Positions 45,936-53,625 of a stretch of DNA of 64,000 bases are shown one piece after another. The position numbers and the translations under genes were made by a program. Position 1 is the first letter of the stretch. The number at the start of each line of letters is the position of its first letter. Source of the stretch: Comamonadaceae bacterium (lineage in GTDB: Bacteria > Pseudomonadota > Gammaproteobacteria > Burkholderiales > Burkholderiaceae_C); the NCBI GenBank assembly GCA_947476465.1, contig CANJQN010000014.1, forward strand, positions 33,562-97,561, given 5' to 3'. The notes under the pieces are model-generated. The model saw nothing but the letters and a program-made list of their open reading frames with translations, had not been told where the DNA came from and searched no databases.

Positions 45936-46850
45936 TTGAGCGCTTCGTTTGCCCTGGCCTTGAAGGCCGCCCGTGAAGTGGCCGGTGCGCAGCATTATCC
46001 GCAGGGCGCGCTGTATGTCGTTGCCACGCCGATTGGGAACCTGGCGGATCTGTCGCTGCGCGCCCTGCATCTGCTGGAGATCGCCGACGCGGTCGCCTGC
46101 GAGGACACCCGCCACACCCAGGCGCTGCTGCGCGCCTGCGGCATCGAAAAGCCCTCGGGCAGCCTGATCCCGCTGCACCAGCACAACGAGGCGCAGGCGG
46201 CCCAGCAGGTGGTGCGCCGCCTGGCCGCCGGCGAGCGCATCGCCTATGCCAGCGACGCCGGCACGCCCGCGATCAGCGATCCCGGGGCCCGGCTGGTGGC
46301 GGCGGTGCGTGAGGCCGGCCTGCGGGTGGTTCCGCTGCCCGGTGCCAGCAGCGTCACGGCGGCGCTGAGCGTGGCCGGCGCGTTCGCCGCGTCGGACACC
46401 GGTTTCGTGTTCACCGGCTTCCTGCCCGTCAAGGCCGCAGAGCGCGCGACGGCGGTGCAGGCCCTGGCGCAGGAGCCGCGCGCCGTGGTGCTGCTGGAGG
46501 CGCCACACCGCATCGGCGTGCTGGCCGCGGCGCTGGCGGTGCTGGGCATTCGCCCGATCACCGTGGGGCGCGAATTGACCAAGCAGTTCGAGCAGGTGCA
46601 CACACTGCCATGCGAGGCGCTGGCGGCCTGGCTGGCGCAGGACAGCCAGCGCAGCCGCGGTGAGTTCGCGCTGGTCTTGCACCCGTGGGCGCAGGCCCGT
46701 CCGCGCGACGACGGCCTGGCGCTGCTGGCGCTGCTGCTCGAGGAGCTCCCGGTGAAGGCGGCGGTGCGGATCGCGGCGCAGGCCAGCGGCGCCTCGCGCA
46801 ACGCACTGTATGAGGCGGCGCTCAAGCGCAAGGCTGGACCAGCCGCGTAG
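45936..46850 (+). CDS. rsmI: 16S rRNA (cytidine1402-2'-O)-methyltransferase RsmI
   Basis: A 304-residue tetrapyrrole-methylase-fold enzyme that 2'-O-methylates C1402 of 16S rRNA. Motifs: ALYVVATPIGNLADLSLRAL, AVACEDTRHTQALL, IAYASDAGTPAISDPG, VVPLPGASSVTAAL and TGFLPVK. AGGAG (45923-45927) overlaps a GTG at 45927 but sits 8 nt from the TTG at 45936, so TTG is taken as the start; GTG would add three residues. It is divergent from yraN, as in many Proteobacteria. Confidence 0.92.
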   Translation: MSASFALALKAAREVAGAQHYPQGALYVVATPIGNLADLSLRALHLLEIADAVACEDTRHTQALLRACGIEKPSGSLIPLHQHNEAQAAQQVVRRLAAGERIAYASDAGTPAISDPGARLVAAVREAGLRVVPLPGASSVTAALSVAGAFAASDTGFVFTGFLPVKAAERATAVQALAQEPRAVVLLEAPHRIGVLAAALAVLGIRPITVGRELTKQFEQVHTLPCEALAAWLAQDSQRSRGEFALVLHPWAQARPRDDGLALLALLLEELPVKAAVRIAAQASGASRNALYEAALKRKAGPAA

Positions 46851-46929
46851 CGCGAGGTAAGCGCCGGTTCGGGGATACATCCAAGCCGATTGAGCGCAGT
46901 GTCTTGACCAGCGGCCACCGCGGAACTGG

Positions 46930-47040
46930 CTTTGCCAGGCCGCTGGTGGCGCCCCCTTGAGGGGCTGAGGGTCGCAGCTCCGGACCTGCCTGCGCAGGTC
47001 TGGACGGCCCGAAGAGCCGCTGCCTGCGGCAGCGAGCACC
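46930..47040. repeat. Cluster of hairpins between rsmI and priA, repeat-like
   Basis: Three clean inverted repeats lie in a row: GCCCC-CTTGA-GGGGC (46951-46965), GACCTGC-CTGC-GCAGGTC (46983-47000) and CGCTGCC-TGC-GGCAGCG (47018-47034). The 228-bp gap between convergent rsmI and priA holds no gene. From memory the phrase GGTGGCGCCCCCTTGAGGGG is a recurrent intergenic motif of Comamonadaceae. It could act as a bidirectional factor-assisted terminator. Confidence 0.45.
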
Positions 47041-47078
47041 GGGCCCGCTACACGCAGTGAGCGGCATCGGGGGTGGGG

Positions 47079-49178
47079 TCACACCGCCAGTGGATCGACG
47101 TCGACCGCCCAGCGGATCATCCCGGGCTCTCGCAGCGATTGCAGCGCCGGCTGCCATGCGGCGAGAAACCGCTGAAGCGCTGGGCGGGACGGGCATTCCA
47201 CCAGCAGTTGGGCCCGCTCGACATTCGCAACGCGCTGCACAGCCATCGGCACCGCCGAATAAAGTACCACCGCTCCTGTGGGGTCCAGCGCCGCCGCGTG
47301 CTCGCGTGCCGCGTCGAGGAAGGCCTGCGCCGCGGGCTGGGTGCGAGCCTCGGCGCGCAGCAGCGCCTGGTAGGCAAAAGGTGGCATGCCGGCGGCCTGG
47401 CGTTCGCGCAGCTGTGCGGCGGCGAAGGCGGGATAGTCGTGGCGCTTGAGCGCGGCGAACAGCGTGTGGGTAGGGTGGAAGGTCTGCACCCACATTTCGC
47501 TGCGCCCTGCTTGCGCGGCGTCACGCCCGGCCCGTCCGCCGGCTTGCATCAAAAGTGCGAACAGGCGTTCGGGGGCGCGGAAGTCGCTCGAGAACAGTGC
47601 CGAATCGGGGTTGACCGCGGCCACCAGGGTGATGCGCCGAAAGTCGTGCCCCTTGGCCACCATTTGCGTGCCCACCAGTACGTCGACATCGCCCGCATGG
47701 ACCTGCGCCAGCTGCGCTTCCAGGGTGCCCTTGCCTCGGGTGGTGTCGGCGTCGATGCGGGCGATCCGCACGGGCCGGGGCGCGTTGTCTTGGCCCGCGT
47801 CGCCGGCGCCTTCGGCGCGCGGACGCTGCACGCCCGCCAGCAGCTCAGCCAGGTGTTCCTCCAGCCGCTCAGTGCCGCGTCCCAGCGGTGAGATGTCGAC
47901 ATTTCCGCAGGCCGGGCAGGCGCGCGGCACCCGCTCAGCCAGGCCGCAGTGGTGGCAGCGCAGCGTACGGTCGATCTTGTGGAACACGCGAAACGCGCTG
48001 CAGTGGGGGCAGTCGCTTTTCCAGTCGCAGGCGCTGCAGGCCAGCACCGGGGCATAGCCGCGCCGGTTCAGGAAGACCAGGGCCTGCTCGCCCCGCGCGA
48101 TGCGCTCGCTGATCGCCTCGACCAGCGGCGGCGACAGCACCGCCTTGCGCGGCTGCAGGTTCATGTCAACCAGCCGCACACGCGGCAACTCGCCCGAGCC
48201 GACCCGTGCTGGCATCTCCAGCCGCTGGTAGCGGCCGCTCTCGCAGGCCTGCCAGCTTTCCAGAGAAGGGGTGGCCGATCCCAGCAGCACCTGGGCCGGC
48301 TCGATGTGACCTCGGTAGACCGCCAGATCGCGCGCGGAATAGCGTGCGCCCTCTTGCTGCTTGTAGCTGGGGTCGTGTTCCTCGTCGACGACGATCAGGC
48401 GCAGCCGCGGCAGCGACGCGAACACCGCCATGCGCGTGCCCAGCAGAATGCGGGCCTGCCCGGCGTGCGCCATCAGCCAGCTGCGAAGCCGCTGCGCCGG
48501 TGTGAGGCCGCTGTGCATCGGGGCGACCGCCTGCTCGCCAAAGCGTTCTGTGAAGCGGGCCAGCAGCTGGGGCGTGAGGTTGATCTCCGGCACCATGACC
48601 AGGGCCTGGCTCTGCGGGTCCTGGGCCAGCATCCGTTCCACGGCGCTGAGGTAGACCTCGGTCTTGCCGCTGCCGGTGGCGCCGAACAGAAGAAAAGGGC
48701 CCGATTCGCCCGCGATGCGCGCCAACGCCTGCGCCTGTTCGCCCGTGGGCTGTGGCGCACGCAGCACGGCGGCCGGGGTGGTCTGGGCTACCCGGCGCTT
48801 GAGCCGGCGCGCGAGCTGTGTGGTGTCCAGGTCACGCAATTGCGGCGGCAACGCGGCCAGCGCCACCTCGCCAAGGCCACGCTGGTAGTAGCGTGCAGCA
48901 AACCCGACCAGCTGGCGCCAGGCGCCGGGCAGCGGGGCGAGCCCGTCGAGCACGCCGGCCACCGGACGCTCTTGATAACGGTCCGACGGTGCTCGCTCGC
49001 CCTTGCCGGGCTCGGCGTCCCACACCACCCCCATCACTTCGCGCTTGCCCAAGGGAACGCGCACCAGGGTTCCTGGCGCAAGTGCCAGCTCACTTTGATA
49101 GCTCAGCGGCCCAACCAGGCCGCTGTGCGCGGGGGTCGCCACGACAACGGGCACGCGGTGGAGCGTCGGCGGGCTCAC
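47079..49178 (-). CDS. priA: Primosomal replication protein N' (PriA helicase)
   Basis: A 699-residue replication-restart helicase. The N-terminal DNA-binding part starts VPVVVATPAHSGLVGPLSY; Walker A FGATGSGKTEVYL; DEEH box VVDEEHDPSYKQ; then LGSATPSLESW. Zinc sites: CSACDWKSDCPHC and CHHCGL with CPACG. The motif V-VI region is VLVGTQMVAKGHDF and QAGGRAGRD. The start is GTG (49178). Complete length; no anomalies. Confidence 0.95.
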   Translation of the reverse strand: MSPPTLHRVPVVVATPAHSGLVGPLSYQSELALAPGTLVRVPLGKREVMGVVWDAEPGKGERAPSDRYQERPVAGVLDGLAPLPGAWRQLVGFAARYYQRGLGEVALAALPPQLRDLDTTQLARRLKRRVAQTTPAAVLRAPQPTGEQAQALARIAGESGPFLLFGATGSGKTEVYLSAVERMLAQDPQSQALVMVPEINLTPQLLARFTERFGEQAVAPMHSGLTPAQRLRSWLMAHAGQARILLGTRMAVFASLPRLRLIVVDEEHDPSYKQQEGARYSARDLAVYRGHIEPAQVLLGSATPSLESWQACESGRYQRLEMPARVGSGELPRVRLVDMNLQPRKAVLSPPLVEAISERIARGEQALVFLNRRGYAPVLACSACDWKSDCPHCSAFRVFHKIDRTLRCHHCGLAERVPRACPACGNVDISPLGRGTERLEEHLAELLAGVQRPRAEGAGDAGQDNAPRPVRIARIDADTTRGKGTLEAQLAQVHAGDVDVLVGTQMVAKGHDFRRITLVAAVNPDSALFSSDFRAPERLFALLMQAGGRAGRDAAQAGRSEMWVQTFHPTHTLFAALKRHDYPAFAAAQLRERQAAGMPPFAYQALLRAEARTQPAAQAFLDAAREHAAALDPTGAVVLYSAVPMAVQRVANVERAQLLVECPSRPALQRFLAAWQPALQSLREPGMIRWAVDVDPLAV

Positions 49179-49533
49179 TTAGCGTGTGCTCCTCATGCGG
49201 TTCCCAGCATTGCGTCGCAAGTGCCTGATTTGAAAGGGTTTTGAGAGAAGTCCAAGGCTCCTGTGGATAACTTTGTTGATAGAAGCCCCTGGAAGGGCGG
49301 AAGGCCTCGAAAAATCAAACACTTTCCTGGAATGCACGCAAAAAGAGCAAGAAATTTTCCTCAGGAAAATCAACCACTTGCGTTGAACCATGCAAGAAAC
49401 CGCGGTGCGGCGCAGCAAAGTGCATTTCTGCCACCCGCAAATCGGCTTTTGTGCATAAGTCAAGCTCCAGTCACCGATTTTGGACATCGGGTGTGCTAGG
49501 GGTTTCCCCGATGACGCGTGGCGCGGCCGCTTG
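49179..49533. other. A+T-richer intergenic region with DnaA-box matches and a palindrome
   Basis: This 355-bp gap between hemE and priA (both read leftwards) has no gene. It contains TGTGGATAA (49262-49270), an exact DnaA-box complement, and TGTGCATAA (49453-49461) with one mismatch. It also holds a perfect 17-bp palindrome ATTTTCCT-C-AGGAAAAT (49354-49370). Base composition is visibly lower in G+C than its neighbours. The region must contain the priA promoter. Confidence 0.6.
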
Positions 49534-50625
49534 CTAGGCGGCGCGCAGTGCACGCGAATGCCCGTGAACCGCCTCCACCAGGGCGTCCACGTGGTCGGGC
49601 GGCGTGTGCTGGCTGATGCCATGGCCGAGGTTGAAGATGTGGGTGGGGCCGGTGCCCTCGCCGCGATGCGGTGTGCCGAAGCTGTCGAGCACCCGCCGGG
49701 CCTGTTGCTGCACTTGCTCAGGGGATGCGAACAGCACGTTGGGGTCGAGGTTGCCCTGCAGCGCCTTGCGCTCGCCCACCAGCGTGCGGGCACGGCCGAG
49801 GTTGACCGTCCAGTCGACGCCCAGCACATCGCAATCGAGCGCACCCATCTGCTCCAGCCACAGCCCGCCGCCCTTGGTGAACACGATGCGCGGGATGGTC
49901 GCGCCGGCGTGGGTACGGTGCAGTTGCGCCAGCACCCGTTCGGTGTAGGCCAGGCTGAACGCCTGGAACGCGCCGTCGGCCAGCACCCCGCCCCAGCTGT
50001 CGAAGATCATCACCGCTTGCGCGCCCGCCTCGATCTGGGCATTGAGGTAGGCCGCCACGGCATCGGCGTTGATCAGCAGCATGTGGTGCATCAGGTCGGG
50101 GCGGCTGTACAGCATGGTCTTGACCTGGCGGTAGTCGTCGGAGCCCGCGCCCTCGACCATGTAGCAGGCCAGCGTCCAGGGGCTGCCGGAAAAGCCGATC
50201 AGCGGCACCCGCCCGGCCAGCGCCCGTCGGATCGCGGTGACGGCATCGAACACATAGCGCAGCTTGTCCATGTCGGGCACGGCCAGTGCGCGCACGGCCG
50301 CTTCGTCACGCACCGGGTGCGCAAAGCGCGGCCCTTCGCCCAGCGCAAAGCTAAGGCCCAGGCCCATTGCGTCGGGCACGGTGAGGATGTCCGAGAACAG
50401 GATGGCGGCATCGAGCGCATAGCGCGCGAGCGGCTGCAGCGTCACCTCGGTGGCGTAGTCGGTGTTGGTGGCCAGGCCCATGAAACTGCCGGCGCGGGCA
50501 CGGGTGGCACGGTACTCGGGCAGGTAGCGTCCGGCCTGGCGCATCAGCCACAAGGGCGTGTAATCGGTGGCTTGGCGCAGGCAGGCGCGCAGGAAGGTAT
50601 CGTTCTGCAGGGGGGCGAAACTCAT
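49534..50625 (-). CDS. hemE: Uroporphyrinogen decarboxylase
   Basis: A 363-residue enzyme of normal length. It decarboxylates uroporphyrinogen III to coproporphyrinogen III. Signatures: [19 protein letters not shown] (PROSITE-type), [15 protein letters not shown] with the catalytic Asp, [16 protein letters not shown], and the C-terminal [19 protein letters not shown] 50625 gives [17 protein letters not shown]. The heme gene hemB is at the other end of the window, not linked. Confidence 0.96.
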   Translation of the reverse strand: MSFAPLQNDTFLRACLRQATDYTPLWLMRQAGRYLPEYRATRARAGSFMGLATNTDYATEVTLQPLARYALDAAILFSDILTVPDAMGLGLSFALGEGPRFAHPVRDEAAVRALAVPDMDKLRYVFDAVTAIRRALAGRVPLIGFSGSPWTLACYMVEGAGSDDYRQVKTMLYSRPDLMHHMLLINADAVAAYLNAQIEAGAQAVMIFDSWGGVLADGAFQAFSLAYTERVLAQLHRTHAGATIPRIVFTKGGGLWLEQMGALDCDVLGVDWTVNLGRARTLVGERKALQGNLDPNVLFASPEQVQQQARRVLDSFGTPHRGEGTGPTHIFNLGHGISQHTPPDHVDALVEAVHGHSRALRAA

Positions 50626-50693
50626 GCCTTGATTGTCGCAGGCGCGCCGGGCAAGTCGGCCGTTGCAAGCGGGGCAAGGTTTGCTGCGCTACT

Positions 50694-52874
50694 TCACAAG
50701 CGCGACAGGGCGGCCCGCAGTTGCGCCACAGACAAAATCTCTGAGAACACCACAGGTGGCTGCTTGCCCTGGTACAGCACATACACCGGCACGCCGCTGC
50801 GGCCCAGCGATTGCAGTGCGGCGGTGATGGCCGGGTCGCGCCGCGTCCAGTCAGCCCGCAGCAGCGTCACCTTGCGCTGCTTGAGGTCGGCGAGCAATTG
50901 CGTGTCGGCCAGCGTGGTTTTCTTGTTGTACTGGCAGGTGATGCACCAGGCCGCCGTGAAGTCCACGAACACTGGGTTGCCGGACGCAAGGATCTGCTCG
51001 ACCCGGGCCGGGCTCCAGGCTTGCCAGATTCCGTCGGTGCGCGTGGTGGCGACGGGCGGCGGCTGCAGCAGCTGCGGCCACAGCACCCACGTCAGCGCGG
51101 CGAGGGCGGCCAGCGCCAACGTCGACAGCAGGCGGCGGGTGCGGCCCGCGAGGGTCAGCGCCCACACCAGCAGGCTGAGCGCGACCAGCAGCGCCAGCAG
51201 CGCGCCAGCCCCGTCGATGCCGGACTGCTGGCCCAGCACCCAGACCAGCCAGGCGACGGTGGCGAACATCGGAAAGGCCATCAGCTTGCGGAACACGTCC
51301 ATCCACGCGCCGGGGCGAGGCAGCCAGCGCGCGACGGCCGGCACCGTGCTGGCCGCCAGGTAAGGCAAGGCCATGCCCAGCCCGAGCACCGCGAACACCA
51401 GCAGCGCCTGCGAGGGCGGCAGCACGATCGCCAGCCCGAGCGATGCGCCCATGAAGGGCGCGGTGCACGGCGAGGCGATCGCCACCGCAAGGACGCCCGA
51501 CAGGAATGCGTTGCCCACCGGATGGCGAACATCGAGCGTGGCGACCGACGAGGGCAGCACGCCGGCGAACTCGAACACCCCCGCCAGGTTCAGGGCGATC
51601 AACGTGAACAGCGCGGCCAGGGCCGCCACCACCAGTGGCGACTGCAGCTGAAAGCCCCAGCCGAGTTGCTCGCCAGCGGCCCGCAGCCCCAGCATCGCCG
51701 CGCCCAGTGCTATGAAGGACAGCACCACGCCGGCGGTGTAGGCCAGACCGGTGACCCGGCGCGCGCGCGGCGGCTTGGAGGCGTCGGTGAAGGACAGCAT
51801 CTTGATCGCCAGCACCGGGAACACGCAGGGCATGAGGTTGAGGATCATCCCGCCAAGCAGCGCGCCGGCCAGGGCTGCCAGCAGGCCGATGCCGGGGCCT
51901 GCGGGCCGCGCCGGCGCCGAGGCGGCATTGCGGCGCAGGGCGTCTTCCAGGGCAGTGGAGACGCCGGCGGGCGCCGCGACGGCGGGCCAGGCGCCGGCCA
52001 CCTTCACCTCGGCGCGCCAGCTGGCGGTGCCGTCGGACAGCACCACCGGCATGACAGAGGGGCTGGCGCTGCGCTGGGCCGACAGCGGCACCCGCGCGGT
52101 CCACAGGGCGCCCTGCCATGCTTGCGTCCAGGCCGCCGCGGGCTCGATCACGCCGGCGGTCTCGGGGAAAAATTCCAGGCGCTTGCCCCGGGCCTGGACG
52201 GGCAGGCCCTCCACCTGCAGGGCCAGGGCGCCACCGTCGATGCGGGCCACGCTGCCGGGGATGGCGCCGTCCGTCGCCTGCACGACGGCGCGGGGTTGCG
52301 CCTTGAAGGCGGCCTCGAACTGCGCTGTGTTCAAGGCCGTGGAGCCCTCGACCGGCAGCTTCAGGGTGAATTCGCCGTCCTCCGGAATGCATTCGGTGCG
52401 GCACACCAGCCAGGTGGCCTTGAGCCCGACCTGCAACTGAGCCCCGAGCAGCCCGGGCTTGAAATCTGGCGAGATGGTCAGTGGCACTGGCAGCAGCACC
52501 GTGCCTTCGTAGCCGTAATTGGCCAGGTTGCCCACCGGCAGCTTTTGCGGCGTCGGCCAGGCGATCTCGCCGGCGGTGACGCCGTTGGGCAGCGACCAGG
52601 CCAGCACGGTAGGCAGCCCGGAGTCGCCCGGGTTCTTCCAGTAGGTGTGCCAGTGCGGCTGGTGGGTGATCCGCAGGCCCAGCCAGACCGGCTTGCCGGG
52701 CGCGACGCCCTCGGGGGCATGGGCCAGCAGCTCGGCGCGCACGCGCTCGGTGGTGACCACGGGCTTGGCTGCGCCGCCCGTGAACTGGGCTGCGGCCGGC
52801 ACAGGGAGCAGGGCTGCGGCCAGCAGCGCCAGAAGGAACAGTCGGATCAGGGGCATGAAAAGGGAAACGCGCAT
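50694..52874 (-). CDS. dsbD: Protein-disulfide reductase of the DsbD/ScsB group
   Basis: A 726-residue three-domain thiol reductase. After a signal peptide (cut near PAAAQF) comes a periplasmic N-domain with the redox pair CRTEC, then eight or so membrane helices with the two membrane cysteines in NLMPCVFPVLAIK and ASPCTAPFMG, and a C-terminal thioredoxin domain with AAWCITCQYN. It passes electrons from cytosolic thioredoxin to periplasmic acceptors. The CRTECIPEDG pattern points to the ScsB-like subgroup. ATG 52874 is used; ATG 52856 (MPLIRLF) is equally possible. Confidence 0.9.
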   Translation of the reverse strand: MRVSLFMPLIRLFLLALLAAALLPVPAAAQFTGGAAKPVVTTERVRAELLAHAPEGVAPGKPVWLGLRITHQPHWHTYWKNPGDSGLPTVLAWSLPNGVTAGEIAWPTPQKLPVGNLANYGYEGTVLLPVPLTISPDFKPGLLGAQLQVGLKATWLVCRTECIPEDGEFTLKLPVEGSTALNTAQFEAAFKAQPRAVVQATDGAIPGSVARIDGGALALQVEGLPVQARGKRLEFFPETAGVIEPAAAWTQAWQGALWTARVPLSAQRSASPSVMPVVLSDGTASWRAEVKVAGAWPAVAAPAGVSTALEDALRRNAASAPARPAGPGIGLLAALAGALLGGMILNLMPCVFPVLAIKMLSFTDASKPPRARRVTGLAYTAGVVLSFIALGAAMLGLRAAGEQLGWGFQLQSPLVVAALAALFTLIALNLAGVFEFAGVLPSSVATLDVRHPVGNAFLSGVLAVAIASPCTAPFMGASLGLAIVLPPSQALLVFAVLGLGMALPYLAASTVPAVARWLPRPGAWMDVFRKLMAFPMFATVAWLVWVLGQQSGIDGAGALLALLVALSLLVWALTLAGRTRRLLSTLALAALAALTWVLWPQLLQPPPVATTRTDGIWQAWSPARVEQILASGNPVFVDFTAAWCITCQYNKKTTLADTQLLADLKQRKVTLLRADWTRRDPAITAALQSLGRSGVPVYVLYQGKQPPVVFSEILSVAQLRAALSRL

Positions 52875-53040
52875 CTGAGGTTTCTGAGCTCGGCCATGCG
52901 CCCGAGTTCCGGTCGCGCCGAGCAGCACCGTCGCGGAAGGCCTTGACGATCGTTGCGGCGCAACGGGTCGGCGGTCATGGCTTGCATTGTCGCGGTTCGG
53001 CGCGGAGCCGGCCGTTGTGGGTTCTTTGTGGGGAACCGTC

Positions 53041-53505
53041 TCAGCGCGGCAAGGGCAAGGCTGTCTTGTAGCGCACCTGCTTGAGCGCAAAGCTGGAGCG
53101 GATCTTCTCCACGCCCGGGATCGGCGTGAGCTGGTTCAGGATGAAGCGCTCCAGGGCGGCGATGTCGGCGACGGCGACGCGAATCAGGTAGTCGCTGTCG
53201 CCCGTCATCAGATAGCACTCCATCACCTCGTCGTGCTCGGCGATGCGCCGCTCGAACTCGGCCAGGGCCTCGCGTGACTGGGCTTTGAGGCTGATGGAGA
53301 TGAACACGTTCAGGCCCAGTCCCAGCAGCTTGGGGTCGACCAAGGCCACGTAGCGCTGGATCACGCCGGCCGATTCGAGCGCGCGCACCCGCGCCAGGCA
53401 GGGCGAGGGCGAGAGGTGGACCCGCCGCGCCAGGGCTACATTGGTCAGCGAGCTGTCCTGCTGAAGCTCGGCCAGGATGCGCAGGTCGATGTTGTCCAGC
53501 TGCAT
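53041..53505 (-). CDS. Lrp/AsnC-family transcriptional regulator
   Basis: A 154-residue regulator: HTH from [17 protein letters not shown] to [19 protein letters not shown], then the RAM domain ([35 protein letters not shown]). I use ATG 53505, where family homology begins; ATG 53535 would add ten residues and run through a palindrome. It is divergent from the AceE-family gene across about 120 bp, the same layout as Pseudomonas putida mdeR with mdeB, so that gene is its likely target. Confidence 0.9.
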   Translation of the reverse strand: MQLDNIDLRILAELQQDSSLTNVALARRVHLSPSPCLARVRALESAGVIQRYVALVDPKLLGLGLNVFISISLKAQSREALAEFERRIAEHDEVMECYLMTGDSDYLIRVAVADIAALERFILNQLTPIPGVEKIRSSFALKQVRYKTALPLPR

Positions 53506-53544
53506 TTGTTCTGCCAAATGGCTAAAGCTCGGCATCTTATGCCG
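53503..53544. promoter_or_regulatory. Two adjacent inverted repeats at the Lrp gene start, possible autoregulatory sites
   Basis: CATTTG-6-CAAATG (53503-53520) and CGGCAT-CTT-ATGCCG (53530-53544) lie side by side over the regulator's start region. Each is perfect. Spaced palindromes next to an Lrp-type gene often mark binding sites for the octameric regulator. The second repeat includes the alternative start codon at 53535, which argues for the shorter protein. Confidence 0.4.
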
Positions 53545-53625
53545 TAGCGCGACGGCGATGCCGCGATTTCGGCTCCAAATGCGGCTTCGCCAGCCCTAGA
53601 GTGAGAGGCCTTCCGGAAGCCTTTC

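Noticed and set aside
49179..49533. A chromosomal replication origin
   Set aside because: Only one exact and one near DnaA box, no dnaA, dnaN, rpmH or gid genes nearby, and no A+T-rich unwinding repeats. Kept only as a DnaA-box finding.
49480..52946. Plus-strand frames of 627 and 711 codons opposite hemE and dsbD
   Set aside because: The opposite strand carries complete HemE and DsbD signatures. The plus-strand translations are low-complexity and without motifs.
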